Numbered from the stretch's first letter, positions 1-5,662 are shown. The stretch is 8,033 nt of DNA from an uncultured Flavobacterium sp. (GCF_946479975.1 NZ_CAMLIX010000219.1:1-8033); one strand, 5' to 3'. Notes: generated by a model from the letters alone, not told the origin. Numbers and translations are program-made.

Positions 1-83
1 TTCCTTCAGACAAACCATTTTTAGTTGTCGTTACTTCGCCTGTTAATTTCAAAGCTTTGAATCTCGCGTTAGGAAACTGGTAA
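1..83 (+). CDS. Possible 3' end of an unidentified gene (partial, doubtful)
   Basis: Plus-strand frame 3 is open from the window edge to a TAA at 81-83 and would encode a C-terminus ending in NFKALNLALGNW. I do not recognise the family. The opposite strand is also open over about the same stretch (reading leftward roughly from 105 to the edge, including FKALKLTGEVTTTKNG) and looks equally like codon usage of this genome, but it has no ATG in the window. The plus reading is slightly preferred because it has a natural stop. No terminator hairpin is visible between it and the next gene. Sequence left of the window would settle the strand. Confidence 0.27.
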   Translation, partial: PSDKPFLVVVTSPVNFKALNLALGNW

Positions 84-145
84 TTTTTGCAACAAAATAA
101 AATCTAATAATTATGGGTTATTAGTAAGACTCAGGATAAAATTTA

Positions 146-153
146 TAACTTTA
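146..153 (+). promoter_or_regulatory. Putative housekeeping promoter -7 element
   Basis: TAACTTTA matches seven of eight positions of the Bacteroidota -7 consensus TAnnTTTG and ends 20 bases before the ATG at 174. No convincing TTG lies at the usual distance upstream (a TTA is at 121-123), so the assignment is tentative. Confidence 0.4.
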
Positions 154-173
154 CGAAACCAAACAATCTATCA

Positions 174-1379
174 ATGAAAATTCTTAAGTATTTATTTCTT
201 TTTGCGTTATTAAGTCTTGTTGCTCTTACCGTTTTTGTTGCTACACAAAAAGGAATTTTTGATGTAGAAAGAAGTAAAGTAATCAATTCGCCTCGTGCAA
301 CGGTTTACAGTTATCTTAATGATTTTAGAAATTACGAAGATTTCGAATCTTGGTCGGTTGAGGATCCTTCTATAAAAATGACTTTTCCAAACAAAACAAT
401 TGGAAATGGTGCTTCTTTTTACTGGGATGGAGCTGATGGAAAAGGAAATGCAATTACTCTTAAAACAAAAGAAGGGGAACGCATTGAACAAAAAATGAAA
501 TATGATGGTACAGAAGCAGACGTTTCTTGGACCTTAAAAGATACTTTAAACGGAAAAACCAAAGTTACTTGGACTGGAAAAGGTTCAATGAGTTTTTTAT
601 TTAAAATTTACACTGCATTACATGGTGGCGCAGATAGAGTTATTGGTACTATTTACGAAAAAAGTTTAGCTAATATTGACAAAAATCTGGATTACGAAAC
701 TAAAACCTACGCCATAAAAGTAGACGGTTTGACAAAGAAAACGGAGACTCCTTACATTCGCCAGACTTTTACAAGCGAGATCGAAAAAGTAAATAAAAAC
801 GCGAGAATTGTAATTCCGAAACTGATTCATTTTAGTGAAACAAACGGATTATCTGCAAGCGGAAAACCTTTTATAATTTACCATACGTACGATACCAAAA
901 CTGGTTTAGCAAAAATTTCAATTTGTTTACCAATTAATAAAGAAATTTCTATTAGTTCAGGAAGTGATATTTTGTCTGGAAAACTAAACGGTTTTGATGC
1001 AGTAAAAACTACACTTACAGGAGATTATTCACATAAAAATGAAGCTATTGCTAAAACGACAGCTTTTATAAACAACGGAAAAATTACACCTCAACTTAGC
1101 TGGTCACATCTAGAAGTCTGGACTCTTAGCAGACTCGACGTAAAAGAATCTTCTAAATTGGTAACTGAAATCTATTTCCCAATTGTACCAAAAGAAGTTC
1201 CTGTTACAGCTGAACCATCACCATCTTATGCTCCAGCACCAACTGGTGAAACTCAAAGCGAACCAAAAACGGAAACGAAGACAGAACCAAAAGCAGAACC
1301 TGTTAAACATAAACCTGCTAAACCTGCTACTGCTCCAGCTCAAACTCCTGTAAAAGAAGAGGAACAGTCTGAATTCTAA
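174..1379 (+). CDS. Membrane-anchored SRPBCC plus GyrI-like effector-binding protein
   Basis: This 401-residue protein probably binds a small hydrophobic ligand, but neither ligand nor role can be read from the sequence. A hydrophobic helix at residues 5-24 follows a basic MKILK start and has no lipobox or clear cleavage site, so it is probably an uncleaved anchor. Residues about 31-175 resemble the SRPBCC/polyketide-cyclase fold (VERSKVINSPRATVYSYLND and the FESWSV region). Residues about 193-338 resemble the GyrI/AraC effector-binding fold, ending in the family-like TEIYFPI. Residues 341-401 form a Pro/Glu/Lys/Thr-rich, probably disordered tail with repeated EPK/TEPK units. There is no helix-turn-helix, so it is not a transcription factor by itself. 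The ATG is the first in frame; no Shine-Dalgarno is present, as usual in Bacteroidota. No terminator separates it from the sigma gene 77 bases downstream, so read-through is possible. The domain assignments are by recognition only. Confidence 0.85.
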   Translation: MKILKYLFLFALLSLVALTVFVATQKGIFDVERSKVINSPRATVYSYLNDFRNYEDFESWSVEDPSIKMTFPNKTIGNGASFYWDGADGKGNAITLKTKEGERIEQKMKYDGTEADVSWTLKDTLNGKTKVTWTGKGSMSFLFKIYTALHGGADRVIGTIYEKSLANIDKNLDYETKTYAIKVDGLTKKTETPYIRQTFTSEIEKVNKNARIVIPKLIHFSETNGLSASGKPFIIYHTYDTKTGLAKISICLPINKEISISSGSDILSGKLNGFDAVKTTLTGDYSHKNEAIAKTTAFINNGKITPQLSWSHLEVWTLSRLDVKESSKLVTEIYFPIVPKEVPVTAEPSPSYAPAPTGETQSEPKTETKTEPKAEPVKHKPAKPATAPAQTPVKEEEQSEF

Positions 1380-1392
1380 ATTTTTAAGCCTT

Positions 1393-1423
1393 ATTAAACC
1401 TTTTGTTTTAAATTTAGTCTAAC
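1393..1423 (+). promoter_or_regulatory. Putative ECF-sigma (autoregulated) promoter of the sigma gene
   Basis: ATTAAACCTTTTGT at 1393-1406 is followed by GTCTAAC at 1417-1423. The same 14-mer recurs at 1995-2008 before the next gene, again followed by TCTA. An AAC-containing -35 and a TCTAA-like -10 are the general form of ECF sigma promoters, and ECF genes are often autoregulated. The gap between AAACC and TCTA is 17 bases. It is not a TTG/TAnnTTTG housekeeping promoter. Assigning it to this sigma factor is inference. Confidence 0.5.
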
Positions 1424-1456
1424 TTATATAAAGAGAAGGTTTACAAAACAAAAAGT

Positions 1457-1999
1457 TTGATAGACGAGAAGGAATTTATAAAACAATTATTAAATCCAGA
1501 AACGCAGAATAGCGCGTTTCAAAAGCTCTTGTCTGATTATCAGAGACCTTTGTATTCTCATATTCGAAACATTGTTTTGAATCATGATGATGCAGACGAT
1601 GTTTTGCAAAATACTTTTGTAAAAGTCTTTCAATATCTTAAAAACTTTAAAGGCGAAAGTAAACTTTTCTCTTGGATGTATCGTATTGCTACAAATGAAG
1701 CTTTGACTTTTTTATCTCAAAAAGCAAAATTAAGCGGTATTTCATCTGAAGAGCTGCAGAATAAAACAATCGACAATTTAAAAGCTGATGTTTATTTTGA
1801 CGGAGATGAAATTCAAATCAAACTTCAAAAAGCAATTGTAACACTTCCAGAAAAGCAACAGCTGGTTTTCAAAATGAAATATTTTGAAGAATTAAAGTAT
1901 GAAGAAATTGCAGATATTTTAGGGACTTCTGTTGGAGCTCTCAAAGCCTCTTATCATCATGCGGTAAAAAAAATTGAATTATATGTTACATCAAATTAA
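1457..1999 (+). CDS. ECF-type RNA polymerase sigma factor (sigma-70 family)
   Basis: This 180-residue protein has the two-domain layout and length of ECF sigma factors, which direct RNA polymerase to a small stress regulon. Sigma region 2 spans about residues 25-90, with the acidic DDADDVLQNTFVKVF stretch at 44-58 and the promoter-melting segment FKGESKLFSWMYRIATNEAL at 64-83. A linker at about 91-120 leads to region 4 at about 122-174: LPEKQQLVFKMKYFE, then a helix-turn-helix in YEEIADILGTSVGALKASYHHA (about 148-169) that reads the -35 element. The start is TTG at 1457; the first in-frame ATG is Met74, inside region 2, so no ATG start can give an intact protein. A probable anti-sigma gene follows after 33 bases and an exported sensor-like gene after that, which supports a stress-signalling role. 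The inducing signal is unknown. Confidence 0.93.
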   Translation: MIDEKEFIKQLLNPETQNSAFQKLLSDYQRPLYSHIRNIVLNHDDADDVLQNTFVKVFQYLKNFKGESKLFSWMYRIATNEALTFLSQKAKLSGISSEELQNKTIDNLKADVYFDGDEIQIKLQKAIVTLPEKQQLVFKMKYFEELKYEEIADILGTSVGALKASYHHAVKKIELYVTSN

Positions 2000-2021
2000 A
2001 CCTTTTGTAACTAAATCTATC
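1995..2021 (+). promoter_or_regulatory. Second copy of the putative ECF-sigma promoter, before the anti-sigma gene
   Basis: The 14-mer ATTAAACCTTTTGT (1995-2008) is identical to the one before the sigma gene and contains that gene's TAA stop (1997-1999). TCTATC follows at 2016-2021. The AAACC-to-TCTA gap is 13 bases here against 17 upstream, so only one of the two may have optimal spacing. If active, transcription would start almost at the ATG (2033), giving a nearly leaderless mRNA and independent expression of the anti-sigma and sensor genes. Confidence 0.42.
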
Positions 2022-2032
2022 TTATAAGTATT

Positions 2033-2449
2033 ATGAAAACATTTAAATTAGAAAACGAACCAAAAATAAAATCTGGATTTAAAACTCCGGAAAATTATTT
2101 TGATGATTTTTCAGAGAAAGTTTTACAACACTTAGACGAAAAAGAAGTGAAGGTAATTCCGATCTACAAGCGTAAAAAAATAATTTCGCTTGCAGCCGCT
2201 GCTTTGATTGGTTTTGCTTTAATAATTCCGATTGCGAATAATTACAGCACAAATTCGGCAGATCTTGACGAAGCAACTTTAGAAACCTATTTATCTTATT
2301 CTAATATTAGTCAGTACGATTTAATTCAAAATTTAAATGACAATGATATTGAAAAATTAGGCAATAATGTAAATTTGGAAGACGAAACCTTAGAAGATTT
2401 ATTGGCCTCAAGTCCAAACATAGAACATCTAATTTCAGAACAAAATTAA
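2033..2449 (+). CDS. Small single-span membrane protein, probable anti-sigma factor
   Basis: This 138-residue protein most likely holds the upstream sigma factor inactive at the inner membrane. It has a hydrophilic N-terminal part (1-48) containing FKTPENYFDDFSEKVLQHL at 16-34, similar to segments common in small Bacteroidota proteins encoded beside ECF sigma genes. A KRKK cluster at 46-49 is followed by one hydrophobic segment at about 50-68. The C-terminal part (72-138) is acidic and lacks cysteine. The positive-inside rule puts the N-terminus in the cytoplasm, where it could bind sigma, and the acidic part in the periplasm, where it could meet the next gene's product. The zinc-binding HxxxCxxC signature of ZAS anti-sigmas is absent; there is no cysteine at all. 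The role rests on position and topology, not on a recognised domain. Start is ATG without Shine-Dalgarno. Confidence 0.8.
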   Translation: MKTFKLENEPKIKSGFKTPENYFDDFSEKVLQHLDEKEVKVIPIYKRKKIISLAAAALIGFALIIPIANNYSTNSADLDEATLETYLSYSNISQYDLIQNLNDNDIEKLGNNVNLEDETLEDLLASSPNIEHLISEQN

Positions 2450-2477
2450 CTCAATCGTAACTCAACTCCACTTAACA

Positions 2478-2936
2478 ATGAAAATAAGAACTATTTTACC
2501 ACTCCTACTCTTTCTGATAAGTTTTTCAGTTTTAGCCCAAGATGGAAAAATTGATGAAAAGCGTGAAAAAATCAAAGCTTTTAAAGTTTCATTTTTAACA
2601 ACAGAATTAGAATTAACTTCAACTGAAGCTGAAAAGTTTTGGCCAATTTATAATGCTTACGATGATAAGCAATTTGAATTGAAGTTTTTGAAAATGAAAA
2701 CTTATCTGAAGAAATTAAAAGATGATAATCTTAAAAATCTTTCTGATAAAGAAGCTTCAACATTATTATCTCAGATAGAAAGCACGGATAAAGAATTATA
2801 CCAGCTTCGTGAAAAATTCATGAACAATGTAAAAAAAGTACTTTCTCCGAAGAAAATATTACTCCTTAAAAAATCAGAAGACGATTTTAACAGAAAGTTG
2901 CTGCAACAATATAGAGACAAAGGCAACAAAGATTAA
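2478..2936 (+). CDS. Exported Spy/CnrX-like helical protein, probable sensor of the ECF system
   Basis: This 152-residue protein has a signal peptide (basic MKIR, hydrophobic 5-18, likely cleavage after VLAQ near residue 21). The rest is highly charged and predicted helical, rich in Lys, Glu, Leu and Asp. LELTSTEAEKFWPIYNAYDD (about 45-64) and KVLSPKKILLLKKSEDDF (about 121-138) are spaced like the two LTxxQ-type helices of the Spy/CpxP/ZraP/CnrX periplasmic fold. In flavobacteria such proteins beside sigma/anti-sigma genes are often named sensors of ECF sigma factors; CnrX in the CnrYXH metal-response system is the closest described analogue. There is no Cys and no His-rich metal site, so metal sensing is not indicated; a chaperone-like or misfolding signal is as plausible. 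It begins 28 bases after the anti-sigma gene and ends just before a strong terminator, so it closes the operon. Confidence 0.82.
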   Translation: MKIRTILPLLLFLISFSVLAQDGKIDEKREKIKAFKVSFLTTELELTSTEAEKFWPIYNAYDDKQFELKFLKMKTYLKKLKDDNLKNLSDKEASTLLSQIESTDKELYQLREKFMNNVKKVLSPKKILLLKKSEDDFNRKLLQQYRDKGNKD

Positions 2937-2957
2937 GATTTAAAAGAAACAACAGCG

Positions 2958-3005
2958 GTAAAGCCCCTATATAATAATACTTACTTTATTATTTAGGGGC
3001 TTTAC
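2958..3005. terminator. Bidirectional terminator between convergent genes
   Basis: A 12-bp perfect stem (GTAAAGCCCCTA at 2958-2969 with TAGGGGCTTTAC at 2994-3005) is extended, after a 3-base bulge, by a 7-bp stem (AATAATA 2973-2979 with TATTATT 2987-2993) around a 7-base loop. The plus-strand side is followed by TATTTTATTT. It lies between the plus-strand stop at 2936 and the minus-strand stop at 3010, so it probably serves both units. Confidence 0.85.
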
Positions 3006-3009
3006 TATT

Positions 3010-4071
3010 TTATTTAAAATTAAGTCGAACCACTTTATTATGTCCCGCTGCAATTGCAGTGTTTCTATTTATAAAACGAATGGTAAAAAGTTTTGTATCT
3101 GTAGACAATTGCATCCAGTTTTCTCCTCCGTTTTGAGAATATTGAATTCCTTCAGAACCTACACAAACTATTTCTCTTCCGTTTCCACCAGGCACATATT
3201 GAACGCATGAAGCGTAACCAAATCCCATGTTTTGCCCAATCAATTCCCAGCTTTTACCACCATCTTTTGTAAAAGCTTTATTATCATTCTTTTTATTCGG
3301 AAGATCATAATCGCCTCCCGCTATAAAACCTTGTTTAGAATCGTAAAAATCTGCAGTAAAAATTCCCGTCATTTGTTTTCCTTGAACAATTGGAGTTTCT
3401 ATAACCTTCCATGTTTTTGCTTTATCCGGAGAATAAAAAACGCGCGCTTTTTTTCCGCCCGAAACCAGCCATGTATCATTTCCTTTTATTACTATATTAG
3501 TATTACTAGCAGCAAAAGCCGCTTCGCCAGTAGCATTTGTAGGGAGTTTATCAGATAATAACTTTGTCCAAGTTTCTCCTCCATCACGTGTTACAATAAC
3601 AGAAAAAGTATCTTCAGTAGGATCTCCAATTGCGATGCCTTCTTTATCATTCCAAAACTGCATGCTGTCGTAAAAAACCTTTGGATTAATCTCTTTGTAA
3701 ACTAATTTAACTTTACCGTCTTTTTTAGACACCGAATAAAGTAATGCCGGATTTGAGACACTCAATAAAAAAACAGCTTTTGTAGTCTGCGCAATACTTC
3801 TAAATTCTAGATTAAGTGTATCGCGATAAATATGTTCTTCAAATTTCTGTTTTTTAATTAAATCATAATAACCAAAACGAGAATTATCTGCTCCATACCA
3901 AACTTTATTTTTATCTATTAAAATAGCTCTAATACTAATTTTATCTTTAAACAAAGTATCAACCGTCATTGATGTAAAACCGTTGTAATAAGCTGCTTTG
4001 GCATTATAATTAAATGTTCCAAAAGACATCAATAAAATTAAAATACCACAAAATAAAACTAGTTTTTTCAT
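3010..4071 (-). CDS. Exported BNR/Asp-box (YCF48-like) beta-propeller protein
   Basis: This 353-residue protein has a signal peptide (MKK, hydrophobic 4-20, likely cleavage after AKA near residue 26). The only Cys in that segment (position 8) lies inside the hydrophobic core, so it is not a lipobox. The mature part is a propeller-type repeat protein with four Asp-box-like motifs: TRDGGETW at 161-168, YSPDKAKTW at 213-221, TKDGGKSW at 268-275 and YSQNGGENW at 311-319. Such motifs occur in sialidases, YCF48/HCF136-type photosystem assembly factors and many Bacteroidota secreted proteins often labelled oxidoreductase. I see no sialidase Arg triad or FRIP motif and no cofactor site, so an enzymatic role is unsupported. 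There is no C-terminal type IX sorting domain; the protein ends in VVRLNFK right after the propeller. It appears monocistronic, with its own promoter. Confidence 0.87.
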   Translation of the reverse strand: MKKLVLFCGILILLMSFGTFNYNAKAAYYNGFTSMTVDTLFKDKISIRAILIDKNKVWYGADNSRFGYYDLIKKQKFEEHIYRDTLNLEFRSIAQTTKAVFLLSVSNPALLYSVSKKDGKVKLVYKEINPKVFYDSMQFWNDKEGIAIGDPTEDTFSVIVTRDGGETWTKLLSDKLPTNATGEAAFAASNTNIVIKGNDTWLVSGGKKARVFYSPDKAKTWKVIETPIVQGKQMTGIFTADFYDSKQGFIAGGDYDLPNKKNDNKAFTKDGGKSWELIGQNMGFGYASCVQYVPGGNGREIVCVGSEGIQYSQNGGENWMQLSTDTKLFTIRFINRNTAIAAGHNKVVRLNFK

Positions 4072-4094
4072 AAGAAATCAAAATTTGGTTAATG

Positions 4095-4123
4095 CTAAAA
4101 TACGATTATTTATAATATCTCAA
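4095..4123 (-). promoter_or_regulatory. Putative housekeeping promoter of the beta-propeller gene
   Basis: Read on the minus strand: TTG (4123-4121, inside TTTTTG), an 18-base spacer, then TATTTTAG (4102-4095), seven of eight positions of TAnnTTTG. It lies 23 bases before the ATG at 4071. Spacing and motif both fit the Bacteroidota consensus. Confidence 0.6.
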
Positions 4124-4206
4124 AAACGTTTCGTCTAATTAAAAAAAACACAAAATAATATCCTTTTTATAATCAATTCAACTAAAATAACGATATTAAA
4201 AACACA

Positions 4207-4221
4207 ATTGACTGATTGACT
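4207..4221. repeat. Direct heptamer repeat in the divergent intergenic region
   Basis: ATTGACT occurs twice (4207-4213 and 4215-4221), separated by one G, about 90 bases before the plus-strand ATG. Half-sites at 8-base spacing could bind a regulator, but the motif is short and I know no factor for it. Otherwise the 4072-4309 gap holds only the two promoter candidates listed and AT-rich sequence. Confidence 0.3.
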
Positions 4222-4268
4222 ACACATTACAAACCAAGAGACTTATAAAAAAATTTGTGGCACAGTAA

Positions 4269-4297
4269 TTGGATATTCTGTTATACAAATAATTTAA
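4269..4297 (+). promoter_or_regulatory. Putative promoter of the Arg/Asn-rich lipoprotein gene
   Basis: TTG at 4269-4271, an 18-base spacer, and TAATTTAA at 4290-4297 (seven of eight positions of TAnnTTTG). It ends only 12 bases before the ATG at 4310, so the leader would be very short; an upstream alternative cannot be excluded. Confidence 0.42.
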
Positions 4298-4309
4298 TAT
4301 GATTTAGTC

Positions 4310-5632
4310 ATGAAAACGAAATTACTTTTAATAGTGTTTACAGCAATAGTTTTTGGTTCTTGTGCAGCACAAAGCCAGACTACGGTATACGCAAAAAACT
4401 CAGATATCAGCGATAATTTAGATTTACGAGCCGTTGCTTCTATGTTTGGAGAATCTGCAAATCTTCAAGATTTTGAAAGAAGATTGAATGATCCAAAATA
4501 TCAAATTTCAAACCTAGATTTAAATGGTGATGATCAGGTTGATTACTTACGTGTAATTGAGTCTGTAGAAGACAGAACTCACGTTGTAATTATTCAAGCG
4601 GTTTTAGACCGTGATGTTTACCAAGACATCGCCACTATTGATGTAGAAAGAGACAATTACAACAAAGTGAGTGTGCAAGTAGTAGGAAACTCTTATTTAT
4701 ATGGTTCAAACTACATCTATGAGCCAGTTTACAGCGTTGCTCCAGTAATTTATACTTCTTTTTGGGTAAATAATTACAGACCATATTATTCAACTTTCTA
4801 TTGGGGTTATTACCCAACATATTATGCAGCTTGGGCGCCATATCCAGTTTACAGATATAGAAATAACGTAAATGTTTGCATCAACGTTCATAACAGCTAC
4901 AATTATGTAAATGTTAGAAGAAGTTACAGAGCTCCTGCAATTTATGAAACAAGACGTACTTATGGTTACGAAAGAATGAGACCAAATAATAGTTTTGCTC
5001 AAAGACATTCTAATGTAAATAACAGATATGATTTGGATCAAAGACGTGTAGCAAGCAGAGACGCAAATAGAAATACATACAACACAAACAGAGGAAATAC
5101 ATCTAGACCTGCATCTTCTGACGGTAGAATTTCAAACAGAAATTACGCTGAAAACAGAACGACAACAAATAGAGGTTCTCTTGACAGAAATTCTAACGAT
5201 AGAACATACAATTCTACTAATAGAACAGATAACAGAAGCACAGAAAGAACCGTAAATCGTGATAATTCATCTCGACCAAACAATCCGTTAAGAGTTGAAA
5301 ACACACCAAGAACTGAATCTAGAAATACTAATTCAGGTGTTACTTCAAGAGGAAATTATGAAAACAGAACTTACTCTAACCGTGACATGTCAACTCAAAG
5401 AGCAGAGAATTCAAGTCAAAGAGCAGAGAATTCAAGAACATATTCTCAAAACAGATCTGATAATCAAAGTAGAGAAACTTCTGCACGACCACAGCAAGCA
5501 CAGCAGCGTTCAGAATCTCCAAGAGTAAGTCAGGAAACATCTAGAGGAGGTCAAGATTCTAGAGGCGGTGGCCAATCTCAAAGAGAGTCTGGTTCAAACT
5601 CTAGAGGTGGCGGCGGAAACGGAAGAAGATAA
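4310..5632 (+). CDS. Probable lipoprotein with EF-hand-like loop and Lys-free Arg/Asn-rich tail
   Basis: I do not recognise a named family for this 440-residue protein. Residues 1-18 are a lipoprotein-type signal ending in VFGSC, with Cys18 as the likely lipidated residue; position -3 is Phe, slightly off the lipobox. The following AAQSQ is not acidic, so the Bacteroidota surface-export signal is not evident. Residues about 36-125 look folded and contain D70-L-N-G-D-D-Q-V-D78, like a calcium-binding EF-hand or FG-GAP loop but with Arg where the usual acidic residue 12 would be. Residues about 129-205 are Tyr/Trp/Pro-rich (PYYSTFYWGYYPTYYAAW). From about 200 to the end it is low-complexity Arg/Asn/Ser/Thr/Gln, ending in RGG-type repeats. 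After Lys119 there is no lysine at all, although AAA is abundant in neighbouring genes. It has its own putative promoter and a strong terminator. A matrix, envelope or nucleic-acid/polyanion-binding role is speculation. Confidence 0.87.
   Translation: MKTKLLLIVFTAIVFGSCAAQSQTTVYAKNSDISDNLDLRAVASMFGESANLQDFERRLNDPKYQISNLDLNGDDQVDYLRVIESVEDRTHVVIIQAVLDRDVYQDIATIDVERDNYNKVSVQVVGNSYLYGSNYIYEPVYSVAPVIYTSFWVNNYRPYYSTFYWGYYPTYYAAWAPYPVYRYRNNVNVCINVHNSYNYVNVRRSYRAPAIYETRRTYGYERMRPNNSFAQRHSNVNNRYDLDQRRVASRDANRNTYNTNRGNTSRPASSDGRISNRNYAENRTTTNRGSLDRNSNDRTYNSTNRTDNRSTERTVNRDNSSRPNNPLRVENTPRTESRNTNSGVTSRGNYENRTYSNRDMSTQRAENSSQRAENSRTYSQNRSDNQSRETSARPQQAQQRSESPRVSQETSRGGQDSRGGGQSQRESGSNSRGGGGNGRR
5395..5436 (+). 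repeat. Perfect 21-bp tandem duplication inside the lipoprotein gene
   Basis: Two identical 21-base units (5395-5415 and 5416-5436) lie back to back and begin TCAAAGAGCAGAG. They encode the repeated peptide QRAENS (residues 363-368 and 370-375). The unit is a multiple of three, so copy-number change would keep the frame. Perfect identity at the DNA level suggests a recent duplication by slippage. Confidence 0.92.
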
Positions 5633-5662
5633 TAAAATAAAGTTCCATTTTTTAAATAATAT

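Noticed and set aside
210..491. Open minus-strand frame (93 codons) within the SRPBCC/GyrI gene
   Set aside because: Lies wholly opposite a gene with good domain matches, has Phe/Ile/Ser-biased composition typical of an antisense shadow, and no promoter.
2079..2276. Open minus-strand frame inside the anti-sigma gene
   Set aside because: Antisense shadow of a real gene; no family resemblance or start signal.
2478..2936. Metal-responsive CnrX orthologue
   Set aside because: No Cys and no His cluster for metal binding; only the general helical layout is similar, so a metal role is not claimed.
3232..3558. Open plus-strand frame inside the beta-propeller gene
   Set aside because: Opposite strand of four clear Asp-box motifs; Cys/Phe/Ile-rich composition unlike real proteins here.
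3010..4071. Sialidase or photosystem assembly factor as specific function of the BNR protein
   Set aside because: Asp-boxes alone do not indicate catalysis; no FRIP motif or Arg triad is visible, and nothing suggests a photosynthetic host.
4635..5041. Two overlapping minus-strand open frames under the lipoprotein gene
   Set aside because: Antisense to the Tyr-rich region; composition is the mirror of Tyr/Asn codons and no start signals are present.
5395..5436. Possible CRISPR-like array
   Set aside because: The two 21-base units are directly adjacent with no spacers and lie in frame within a coding region.
5295..5528. Plus-strand +1-shifted frame in the lipoprotein tail (Leu/Gln/Glu-rich)
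   Set aside because: An out-of-frame reading of the same low-complexity AGA/ACA/AAT-rich DNA, including the tandem repeat; no ribosome or promoter evidence.
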